Positions 1-5,729 of a stretch of DNA of 8,574 nucleotides are shown here, piece by piece. The first letter of the stretch is position 1; each line of letters begins with the position of its first letter. The position numbers were made by a program, and so were the translations under genes. Below the pieces are notes generated by a model. It was not told the DNA's origin. It ran no database searches and was given only the letters and a program-made list of their open reading frames with translations. The stretch covers positions 1 through 8,574 of the forward strand of contig SKMT01000544.1 in the NCBI GenBank assembly GCA_007120915.1, written 5' to 3'. Source of the stretch: Myxococcales bacterium (GTDB lineage: Bacteria; Myxococcota_A; Bradymonadia; Bradymonadales; Bradymonadaceae).

Positions 1-335
1 CCGCCGTGGCCGCCGCCGGACTTGATCTTGATGTGGCCCGGCTGCAGGTCGATGTCGTCGTGCAACACCAACGTATCTTCGGGGTCGATGTCGTAGAAGT
101 GCTGCGCAGCCTGCACGGACTTGCCCGATTTGTTCATGTACGTCTCGGGCTTGAGAAGTACCACATCCGCTCCGGCGATGCGCGCCGTGGTGTAAAAGCC
201 GTCGAACTTCGACTGACTCAACGGTGCGCGGTAGCGCGACGCCAACCGTTCCAGGGCGCGAAACCCGATGTTATGGCGGGTCCCTTCGTACTTGCGGCCC
301 GGATTACCGAGCCCGACTATCAACTTCCGGCTCAC
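1..335 (-). CDS. pth: Peptidyl-tRNA hydrolase, 3' end outside window
   Basis: Peptidyl-tRNA hydrolase cleaves the ester bond between peptide and tRNA on prematurely released peptidyl-tRNAs in the cytoplasm, recycling tRNA. The visible N-terminal 111 residues (family length is about 185-200) carry the family signatures in order. They are the substrate-binding Asn in VGLGNPG (residues 7-13), the catalytic His in TRHNIGF (about residue 20), the YMNKSG segment and the HDDIDL segment with the catalytic Asp. The last visible residues, SGGGHGG, are the start of the conserved GGHNG region. The start is GTG at 335-333. No ATG lies in a suitable place, and the SRKLIVGLGNPG start matches the normal family N-terminus. 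A GGGAG (347-351) 11 bases upstream may be the ribosome binding site. The gene starts 6 bases after the rplY stop, so it is surely co-transcribed with it. Identification is certain; only the exact start is open. Confidence 0.96.
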   Translation of the reverse strand, partial: MSRKLIVGLGNPGRKYEGTRHNIGFRALERLASRYRAPLSQSKFDGFYTTARIAGADVVLLKPETYMNKSGKSVQAAQHFYDIDPEDTLVLHDDIDLQPGHIKIKSGGGHG

Positions 336-341
336 AACGCG

Positions 342-1061
342 TTACGCTCCCGGAGCCTGGGCGCCCTCGCCGGCGCCTTCCTCTTCTCCTTCTTCGCCCT
401 CGCCTTCGACCGGCTCTTCGCCTTCGGCCAGCTCTTCTTCGGTGGTCGGCGTCGTCGCCGCCGTCGCTGCCGCAGGTGTGGGAGCGACGATCTCTTCGCG
501 GGGCATCTGGATGCGAATCACCGCGTAGTCGATCTTGTGGGCCGGCTCCACCGAATCCGGGTAGTCCAGATCGTCGGCGGTGATGGCGTCGTCGGGACCC
601 AGCTCGGTGACGTCGGCGGTGATCGCCTCCGGGATCTCCTTGGGAGGAGCCCACACTGCCACTTCTCGGCGAATAAAGTGAAGCCGTCCGCCTTCTCGAA
701 CACCGGGGGCCTCGCCTTCGGCCTCCACCGGTATCTTCACCTCGATCGGCTCCTCGGGGTTGATGGCCACGAAGTCGGCATGTTGCAGGGTGCGCTTGAT
801 CGGCTCGACCTGATAGTCGCGCAACAGCAGGCTTTCGAGCTTCTCGCCATTATCCAGCTCGATGTCGATCACCGTGTTCAGCCCGTGGGGCGTCTCGGTG
901 ATCTTTTCGAGCTCCAGCGGGTCCAGAGCGATGGCCACATTCTCGATGTCGAAACCGTAGCAAACCGCCGGGACCAACCCCTCGCTGCGGATCCTGCGGG
1001 CCCCGGAACTGCCGGTACTATCCCGCAGTTGGGCCTTGAGTGTGGGGGTCGATTCAGCCAT
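342..1061 (-). CDS. rplY: 50S ribosomal protein L25, long CTC/TL5 form
   Basis: Ribosomal protein L25 binds 5S rRNA in the large subunit. This 239-residue form is the two-domain CTC/TL5 type. The N-terminal 5S-binding domain (about residues 4-93) includes the motif RRIRSEGLVPAVCYG (22-36). A beta-rich C-terminal domain (about 95-188) follows, with GEAPGVREGG early in it. The tail from about 189 to 239 is low-complexity: Ala/Thr/Pro, then Glu/Gly-rich, ending in APGA. The ATG at 1061 is chosen because GGAGG (1070-1074) lies 8 bases upstream and the product then begins at the normal L25 N-terminus. A longer reading frame up to 1139 has neither a ribosome site nor family similarity. The gene is followed after 6 bases by pth and preceded by tRNA-Gln. 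No separate promoter is evident between tRNA and gene, so it is probably transcribed from the tRNA promoter. Confidence 0.96.
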   Translation of the reverse strand: MAESTPTLKAQLRDSTGSSGARRIRSEGLVPAVCYGFDIENVAIALDPLELEKITETPHGLNTVIDIELDNGEKLESLLLRDYQVEPIKRTLQHADFVAINPEEPIEVKIPVEAEGEAPGVREGGRLHFIRREVAVWAPPKEIPEAITADVTELGPDDAITADDLDYPDSVEPAHKIDYAVIRIQMPREEIVAPTPAAATAATTPTTEEELAEGEEPVEGEGEEGEEEGAGEGAQAPGA

Positions 1062-1158
1062 GGGTCTATCCTCCGTCAACCGGCTCAAAACAAACGCGCA
1101 GACCTCTTCTCGTTGCGTCGAGACAGCCTGCGCGGCCACTTACGTCGTCAGATGTTGC

Positions 1159-1196
1159 GACTCGCCGATGCCGACTTGTGCAGACATCGGCGAATC
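1159..1196 (-). promoter_or_regulatory. Leader hairpin between tRNA-Gln and rplY
   Basis: On the minus-strand transcript GATTCGCCGATG (1196-1185) pairs with CATCGGCGAGTC (1170-1159). This gives a 12-bp stem with one G-T wobble and a 14-base loop, in which two further pairs are possible. No T-run follows, so a simple intrinsic terminator is unlikely. It lies 11 bases after the 3' end of the tRNA and about 100 bases before the rplY start. Plausible roles, all inferred, are a processing or stability structure separating tRNA from mRNA, or a ribosomal-protein autoregulatory leader. Confidence 0.5.
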
Positions 1197-1207
1197 TCTC
1201 TTCAAAG

Positions 1208-1279
1208 CTGGGGTGCCAGGATTCGAACCTGGGAGTCCCTGGACCAAAACCAGGTGCCTTGCCACTTGGCTACACCCCA
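1208..1279 (-). tRNA. tRNA-Gln (anticodon TTG)
   Basis: The 72-base minus-strand sequence folds as a full cloverleaf. The acceptor stem is TGGGGTG (1279-1273) paired with CACCCCA (1215-1209), with discriminator G at 1208. The D arm begins TAGCC. The anticodon stem CCTGG/CCAGG encloses the loop TTTTGGT, whose anticodon is TTG (reads CAA/CAG, Gln). The T arm is CCAGG-TTCGAAT-CCTGG. The CCA tail is not encoded: the next bases are CTT. In several gammaproteobacteria a tRNA-Gln precedes prs, rplY and pth. Here it sits directly before rplY. Confidence 0.97.
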
Positions 1280-1336
1280 TTGCGCCCTCTGATTTTGGGG
1301 CCTGTTTTGTGGGCTGGCCCCTTTGGGCGGGCAGTG

Positions 1337-1365
1337 TAATTAGCAGCGGCCCACCCCCCTGTCAA
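1337..1365 (-). promoter_or_regulatory. Sigma-70-type promoter for tRNA-Gln, rplY, pth
   Basis: On the minus strand a perfect -35 box TTGACA (1365-1360) is followed by a 17-base spacer and TAATTA (1342-1337), preceded by TGC in the extended -10 position. The -10 itself is weak (two of six consensus bases, plus the TGn extension). The bases after it are GC-rich (CACTGCCCGCCC), as in stringently controlled stable-RNA promoters. The predicted start, near 1330, gives a leader of about 50 bases before the tRNA. The leader contains a 6-bp GGGGCC/GGCCCC hairpin (1297-1302 with 1316-1321). The location fits well; activity is inferred. Confidence 0.6.
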
Positions 1366-1439
1366 CCGCTGAACCAAGGATGAACAAAACGGTGCTTTCG
1401 GTCGCCTTATTTCACCCTCTTGGTTCGCTGCTAACGCCC

Positions 1440-1471
1440 CACGACCTCATGGCCTTATGACCCTATGAACT
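1440..1471. repeat. Octamer tandem array, 4 degenerate units
   Basis: Plus strand reads CACGACCT, CATGGCCT, TATGACCC, TATGAACT in uninterrupted 8-base phase, consensus YAYGACCT. On the minus strand, which is the direction of the flanking genes, this is AGGTCRTR. The same octamer in the same orientation makes a second array at 1692-1723. Confidence 0.7.
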
Positions 1472-1511
1472 TACCACCCCGCCGACCATTCGGGATTTCG
1501 CCACCGTCGCT

Positions 1512-1533
1512 CGATGGGCCAAAGGCGCCATCG
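1512..1533. other. Bulged hairpin inside the 220-bp segment
   Basis: CGATGG-GCC pairs with GGC-(G)-CCATCG around an AAA loop: nine pairs and one bulged G. It is one of several short self-complementary stretches between the two octamer arrays. Another is TTCAG/CTGAA around 1539-1555. No T-run follows on either strand, so a terminator is unlikely. Function is unknown. Confidence 0.35.
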
Positions 1534-1691
1534 CTACTTCAGTCGGTCGCTGAACGGCGCGCCCGAGAATGCTCAGGAGCCACGGTCGCGTTGCATGCCG
1601 GTCTGCGATCTTGGGCAGTGATATCGACATCAAAGCTGAGTGTACCCGGTAAAGGCGCCCTGCGCGGAGGTTGTTTCCGCCTCCTGCGGTC

Positions 1692-1723
1692 CATGACCTC
1701 ACGACTTCACGACCTCACGACTA
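1692..1723. repeat. Octamer tandem array, 4 units, touching a stop codon
   Basis: Plus strand reads CATGACCT, CACGACTT, CACGACCT, CACGACTA with no phase break. The last unit contains the TAG stop (1723-1721, minus) of the upstream lipoprotein gene, so the array begins inside the coding end and extends into the 3' untranslated region. The consensus is the same as at 1440-1471, and the units here are closer to each other. Confidence 0.75.
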
Positions 1724-2893
1724 CTCACAGTAACCGCCGGCGCTGCACTGCGCACCGCAATCGGGATCATCGTCCGGGCAGCAGTCGTCAACCGGGTCGG
1801 TACAGGGGATCCGACAGACCTGATTGACACACTCGGCGTCATCTCCACAGTCATCGTCAAAATCACAGGGTGGAAAGCACACACCGAGTCCGTCGAGGTT
1901 GTAGAACACATACTCGTCGCACACTGTGCCGGTGGGGCAGTCGCCCTTTCCGGGGCGGCAGTACTTTATGCAGTAGTTGTCGGTGTCGAACTCAACGCAG
2001 GACTTCGCATCGTCACACCAGGAGCCCGAGGGACTGCACGAGTCCAGCGCCGACATCCCGCTGATGGTGGTATCGCTGGTACAATACCCGGTGCGCTCCC
2101 AGCCCACGGCACACACGTCCGATGGTGAGCTGCAATCGCTGGCCCAGGGATCGCAGACCGCGCGGCATTGGCCGGTCTCACCGTCGGGCTCAATGCAGAT
2201 GACCCCCTCGACACATTCTCCGCCGGGACCACCGCTGCAGGAGTCTCCCTCCATGCCGCTGCCGTCGTCGACGCATTCGCCGTAGGAGTTGTAGAACATC
2301 ATGCACGTTCCATCGCTGCAGTCAGAGTGGGTCTGACACTGCGACGGCACACAGCCCGGCTCGTCGATATCCTCGAGCTCCAGACAATAGCTCTCCGTGG
2401 GACAATCATCGGCGCTGCCGAGATCGTCGCACTTCGGTACACACAACCCGTCGTAGTCGTCCTCGTCCACTTCCATGCACCAGTAATCACCCTGGTCCTC
2501 ATCGGCCGGATCGCAGCCATCGAAGGCGTCGGAACACGATTCGCCGGGCTCCGAATTGTTGTCGTCGTTGTTCCCGGGTGGAGGCAGCGGGTCGTTATTG
2601 CTGTCGTTGTTGGTGTCGTTGTTATCACCACCGTTGGGGGGAGTGATATCGGAGTTGTTGGTGTTGTTCGTCTGGTTGTTGTCGTTGTTCTGAGAGCCCT
2701 GGCCGTCTCGCGGCGACTCACAGACCCCGACACTCTCGTCACAGACCTCTCCCTGCGAGCAGTCCTCGTCACTGGAGCACTGCGCCGTTGCCGGCGGTGG
2801 CTCATTGCAACCGACCGCCATCGCCACCAGCCCCGCCATCAGCAGTGCTGCCAGCGAACACCATCGGAGCCCGCTCATCCAGTCATCAATCAT
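1721..2893 (-). CDS. Cys-rich acidic lipoprotein with Asn-rich linker
   Basis: A predicted exported lipoprotein of 390 residues with unknown function. The signal peptide has Arg10, a hydrophobic stretch (about 13-27) and a lipobox AVGC, with Cys29 as the lipidated residue. Next come a Cys module CSSDEDCSQGEVC (39-51, closing at Cys58), an Asn/Asp/Pro-rich linker (68-113) and a domain from Cys120 to the end. The mature chain has about forty cysteines and many Asp/Glu. These probably form disulfide-bonded modules resembling the Dickkopf-like or myxobacterial Cys-rich repeats seen in Myxococcota; this is family knowledge, not tested here. One CDPWASDC segment matches a motif repeated in the upstream neighbour. 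The ATG at 2893 is chosen because GGAGG (2900-2904) lies 6 bases upstream; the ATG at 2878 is too far from it. The gene lies 112 bp downstream of a related lipoprotein gene, beyond a terminator, with no strong promoter of its own. Confidence 0.9.
   Translation of the reverse strand: MIDDWMSGLRWCSLAALLMAGLVAMAVGCNEPPPATAQCSSDEDCSQGEVCDESVGVCESPRDGQGSQNNDNNQTNNTNNSDITPPNGGDNNDTNNDSNNDPLPPPGNNDDNNSEPGESCSDAFDGCDPADEDQGDYWCMEVDEDDYDGLCVPKCDDLGSADDCPTESYCLELEDIDEPGCVPSQCQTHSDCSDGTCMMFYNSYGECVDDGSGMEGDSCSGGPGGECVEGVICIEPDGETGQCRAVCDPWASDCSSPSDVCAVGWERTGYCTSDTTISGMSALDSCSPSGSWCDDAKSCVEFDTDNYCIKYCRPGKGDCPTGTVCDEYVFYNLDGLGVCFPPCDFDDDCGDDAECVNQVCRIPCTDPVDDCCPDDDPDCGAQCSAGGYCE
2555..2692 (-). repeat. 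Asn/Asp-rich low-complexity coding segment
   Basis: This segment encodes residues 68-113 of the lipoprotein. It consists mostly of Asn and Asp with Thr, Ser, Pro and Gly, as in NNDNNQTNNTNNSD and NNDTNNDSNND. At the DNA level it is AAC/AAT/GAC-rich with imperfect triplet repetition. It separates the N-terminal Cys module from the C-terminal Cys-rich part and looks like a flexible spacer that could vary in length between strains. Confidence 0.8.
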
Positions 2894-2955
2894 CAGAAGC
2901 CTCCATCCAAATCGGCATTGGCTTTCTCGCCAGTGACCAACAGGGAGAACACAAC

Positions 2956-2984
2956 GCAAAACCCGCCGGGGGCGCCGGCGGGTT
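2956..2984 (-). terminator. Intrinsic-type terminator between the two lipoprotein genes
   Basis: On the minus strand AACCCGCCGG (2984-2975) pairs perfectly with CCGGCGGGTT (2969-2960) around a 5-base loop, followed by TTTT (2961-2958, the first two inside the stem) and GCG. The T-run is short, so termination may be partial. It begins 21 bases after the stop of the larger lipoprotein gene. Outer bases ACACAA/TTGTGT could extend the stem across a bulge. Confidence 0.65.
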
Positions 2985-3005
2985 GTGTAGCTGATCATGC
3001 TGCGA

Positions 3006-5126
3006 TCAGGTGCAAAGTCCCAGCCATCCGAACAGTGGACCACCGGAGAAACCCTGCGAACAACTGGTACCACCGGTGCAACCAGCTCCAGTGGTGTAGT
3101 CGCAGAACTGAAGGCATTGATACGACTCCTCCACACACGCCGGAGTCTGTACACCTGCCTCAATGCAGAACGAGTTCTCGTCACACATCATCCCCGCTGA
3201 GTCGGAGGGACATTCCTGCAGCGAAGGCAGCGTTCCGTCCATCGCCGGCACGCAATGGCCTTGATGGGGGCTCGCCCCATCGGGATTGACCATCGAGCAG
3301 GCATAGTCTTTGGGGCACCCACTTTCGCCGAACTCTCCCACGAAGGGGTCGCACAGCTCACGGCAGGTCGCAGTGGCCACACCGGGGCCGCTGATTCCAC
3401 CGTCCTGTGGCTCTGTGAACGCTCCGGCGACCACACCCTGCAGGTCGGTGCCACTTCGCGCACAGACCATGCCGGGCGCGCAATTTTGCTCTTCCGGGTT
3501 GCCACAGTCTTCACCGTGGGCCAGGTCTCCGGAGGGGGCGCAATAATGCTTGCCGCCCTCCCCGCGCATGCAGGTCTGCTGGTTTTCCGGGCAGCTCGGA
3601 TCGGTGTTGTCAGCGCCCGGGTCACAGGGAACATGACAGCGGCCCAGATCGTCGTAGTCTCCGCCCATCCCAACGCAGATCTCGTCGTCCTCGCATCCCA
3701 GCGCGTCGTTGGTCGACTCACCGGTCTGGCAGTAGGAACGGCAGCTTCCACCTTCGGAGGTTTCATCGCAGTGGTAGCCGTCGGCGCAGTCGCTGTCACC
3801 GCTGCAGTCATCACCATGTTCGCTGTCACCGGCGCTCATGCACCAGCCCGCTCCGTCACCGGCGGGCTGGCAACCCTGACCTTCTCCGGAACACTTGCCA
3901 CGACCCCAGTCATCACTGTCCTCACAGGCTTCAAAGCACACGCCGGTGCCGACCGCCGGGGACGTCGGCACGCCCGGGCCGCTTACGGACATGCTCAGAT
4001 CCAAGCAGTCTCCACCCAGCGCATCTTCCCCGTCTCCACCGGGGCAGGTGCCACTCGGATCGGATACCGTCGGATCACACAGCGGCAGACACTGGCTTTC
4101 GTCGATGTCGGCAAACAGATCCCCGAAGCAGTGCGAGTTGTCCGGGCACTGCTCGGTGGAGGTGCATACATCGTAGTAATCCAGTTCGTGGTCGCTGTCG
4201 CGGTGGCACAACCCGTCTTCGCTGGAGACGGGCACGCAGGCGACATCTTCACCACATTGATTGGACTCGCCGCTGAACGGATCGCATCGGTCTCCACAAA
4301 ACCCGACGCCGTCGGTGACCCCGGCGTCGTCGCCGATACAGTGCTCTCCATCTCCGCACATCTCGTCACCGTCACACGCCGGCGCACAGAAGCTGTCTGC
4401 TCCCAGGTCTCCGGCAAACGGAAGATCGGCGTCGACCTGGGCCAACTCGTTCACACAGGTCAGCCCTTCGGCGCAGTCACTGGTATCTGAACAACTGTCA
4501 CCGGCCTCATTGGTACCTGCTCCCTCGCAGATGTAGGCTCCATTGCCTGCATCAAGGCAATGTTCTCCGTCGCTTAGCTCCTCGGGGCTGTGTTCTCGAA
4601 GCTGCGTACAGCCTTCCTCGGTATCGAAGAAGTCGTCACACTCCGCGACCAGACAGACCGCATCGGTCACCCCGTCTTCGTCATCGGGGGTAATGCAGGT
4701 TTCACCGCGGTTGCAGAACGGCTGCATCGCGGTCTGTTCCGTGTCTTCATCACACACGCGCTCCTGGCCGCACAGCTCGTAGCACTGGTAGCCCCGTCCC
4801 AGGTCCTCACAGCCGAACCCGCTGCCAATGCGCGCGTCCGGATCGCATTCCTGGCCCACCGAAGTACACTCGACGGCCGCGTAGACGCACTCGCTGTTCT
4901 CACAGATCTGGCCGGAGACGATACAGTCATCGTCGCTGGAGCAACTGTGGCCCAGCGTGTCTTCGACGCACTCTTCTTCGTTCTCGTCCCAGACTTCCCC
5001 GTCGTCGCATTCTTCGGGATCGTCGCCATTGCCGACCACTGCCGGCGGTTCTCCGCACGCCACCACAAACGCGGCGATCAGCGCGACGGTCAAACAGGTC
5101 ATTCGTATTGTAGCGAGCTGCTGCAT
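3006..5126 (-). CDS. Large Cys-rich acidic lipoprotein, multi-module
   Basis: A predicted secreted lipoprotein of 706 residues; function not recognised. The signal peptide has Arg8, a hydrophobic core (about 10-22) and lipobox VVAC, with Cys24 lipidated. The mature part is very acidic and Cys-rich throughout. A module CSSDDDCIVSGQIC (62-75) closely matches CSSDEDC at the N-terminus of the downstream lipoprotein. At least four segments start CDP and continue to a further Cys (CDPFSGESNQC, CDPTVSDPSGTC, CDPGADNTDPSC, CDPFVGEFGESGC). They recur with intervening G-x-C and EHC/ACV elements, so the protein looks built from diverged copies of a disulfide module. The ATG at 5126 is supported by GGAGG (5136-5140) 9 bases upstream and by the signal peptide. 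A longer frame up to 5192 would begin inside the predicted promoter. A cell-surface binding or adhesion role is possible but speculative. No catalytic motif was seen. Confidence 0.9.
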   Translation of the reverse strand: MQQLATIRMTCLTVALIAAFVVACGEPPAVVGNGDDPEECDDGEVWDENEEECVEDTLGHSCSSDDDCIVSGQICENSECVYAAVECTSVGQECDPDARIGSGFGCEDLGRGYQCYELCGQERVCDEDTEQTAMQPFCNRGETCITPDDEDGVTDAVCLVAECDDFFDTEEGCTQLREHSPEELSDGEHCLDAGNGAYICEGAGTNEAGDSCSDTSDCAEGLTCVNELAQVDADLPFAGDLGADSFCAPACDGDEMCGDGEHCIGDDAGVTDGVGFCGDRCDPFSGESNQCGEDVACVPVSSEDGLCHRDSDHELDYYDVCTSTEQCPDNSHCFGDLFADIDESQCLPLCDPTVSDPSGTCPGGDGEDALGGDCLDLSMSVSGPGVPTSPAVGTGVCFEACEDSDDWGRGKCSGEGQGCQPAGDGAGWCMSAGDSEHGDDCSGDSDCADGYHCDETSEGGSCRSYCQTGESTNDALGCEDDEICVGMGGDYDDLGRCHVPCDPGADNTDPSCPENQQTCMRGEGGKHYCAPSGDLAHGEDCGNPEEQNCAPGMVCARSGTDLQGVVAGAFTEPQDGGISGPGVATATCRELCDPFVGEFGESGCPKDYACSMVNPDGASPHQGHCVPAMDGTLPSLQECPSDSAGMMCDENSFCIEAGVQTPACVEESYQCLQFCDYTTGAGCTGGTSCSQGFSGGPLFGWLGLCT

Positions 5127-5191
5127 TTTCGTGTTCCTCCAGAGTCGCCCCACGGAAGGGGGCAAAGTTCGCTTCCAAATCGGGTAGCGCA

Positions 5192-5220
5192 AGTTAAGTG
5201 ACTTTTCGTCGGCATGTCAA
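5192..5220 (-). promoter_or_regulatory. Sigma-70-type promoter for the large lipoprotein gene
   Basis: On the minus strand, perfect TTGACA (5220-5215), a 17-base spacer and TTAACT (5197-5192). The predicted start near 5185 gives a leader of roughly 60 bases before the ATG at 5126. The -10 matches consensus at three positions only, so strength is uncertain. The position supports the chosen start codon. Confidence 0.6.
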
Positions 5221-5470
5221 CGGCCCCTCCCAGCAGGCCCTACAACATTCATACCACCACGCTAAGCCCCCTACCAAAAACGCCGCAACCCGTTAAAATA
5301 CCAACGGTTTTGCGCCTCAACCCCACTGCCACGACCTCCTCCCCCTTTCCAGTGTGCACTTTCGATCGGTACCCACACCCGTCGCATTCGGTTATCCCAC
5401 CTCAGTCCCCCGGGCAGCCTGAACTGCGGCTGGCCCGGGGCTACGGGCCGAGCGTTGAACCTCCACTGGT
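5221..5470. other. Non-coding stretch between promoter and heptamer array
   Basis: No gene is recognised; the frames open here are continuations of the repeat-driven open frames. An imperfect stem (5287-5309, AACC-GTT with AAC-GGTT, one bulged C) is followed on the minus strand, 8 bases later, by TTTTT. It could be a weak distal terminator for transcripts coming through the array. A GGCCCG/CGGGCC stem (about 5434-5451) has no T-run. A single copy of the octamer CACGACCT occurs at 5330-5337. Confidence 0.4.
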
Positions 5471-5722
5471 CACCCAGCGCCCAGCACCCAGCACCCAGCA
5501 CCCAGCACCCAGCACCCAGCGCCCAGCACCCAGCACCCAGCACCCAGCACCCAGAGCCCAGCACCCAGCGCCCAGCACCCAGCACCCAGAGCCCAGCACC
5601 CAGCACCCAGCGCCCAGCACCCAGCACCCAGCACCCAGAGCCCAGCGCCCAGCACCCAGCGCCCAGCACCCAGCACCCAGCACCCAGCACCCAGCGCCCA
5701 GCGCCCAGCGCCCAGCGCCCAG
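5471..5722. repeat. 36-unit heptamer tandem array (CRCCCAG)n
   Basis: There are exactly 36 contiguous 7-base units with no phase break. Twenty-three are CACCCAG, ten are CGCCCAG and three are AGCCCAG (at 5555, 5590, 5639). A truncated CGCC follows at 5723-5726. The core CCCAG is invariant in all 36 units; only the first two positions vary. On the minus strand each unit gives CTGGG, so GGG tracts recur every 7 bases with 4-base spacers. The array has no stop codon in any frame, so long open frames run through it on both strands; these are not taken as genes. It starts 3 bases after the stop codon of the GST-like gene and would be its 3' untranslated region. Confidence 0.95.
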
Positions 5723-5729
5723 CGCCTAT

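Larger units (their letters stand above)
1366..1720. other. Gene-poor region between lipoprotein gene and tRNA promoter
   Basis: No convincing gene is visible. The short open frames on both strands (for example 1463-1702 minus) lack ribosome sites and any recognisable domain. The region holds two octamer arrays (1440-1471 and 1692-1723, listed separately) around a 220-bp segment. It also holds an 8-bp inverted repeat, GAACCAAG (1371-1378) with CTTGGTTC (1419-1426), just upstream of the tRNA -35 box. A GC-rich stem, CGC-GGAGG paired with CCTCC-GCG with one bulge (about 1658-1689), lies downstream of the lipoprotein stop but lacks a T-run. No strong terminator for that gene was found. Confidence 0.5.

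Noticed and set aside
6..1292. 428-codon plus-strand open frame across pth, rplY and tRNA-Gln
   Set aside because: It is antisense to three well-identified genes, including a tRNA, and its Arg/Gly/Val-rich product has no recognisable domain. GC-rich codon bias creates such shadows.
1297..1321. GGGGCC/GGCCCC hairpin followed by TTT on the plus strand as a terminator
   Set aside because: No plus-strand gene ends here, and the T-run is only three bases. It is noted only as a leader structure of the tRNA transcript.
1463..1702. Small minus-strand open frame of 79 codons
   Set aside because: It starts within the octamer array, has no ribosome site and no family similarity that I recognise.
2168..4490. 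Plus-strand open frames (2168-3289 and 3255-4490) opposite the Cys-rich lipoproteins
   Set aside because: The minus frames have signal peptides, lipoboxes and ribosome sites. The plus frames are compositional shadows rich in Val, Ala and Arg with no domain.
5471..5722. CRISPR array
   Set aside because: Units are 7 bases, contiguous and without spacers, and there are no cas genes nearby.
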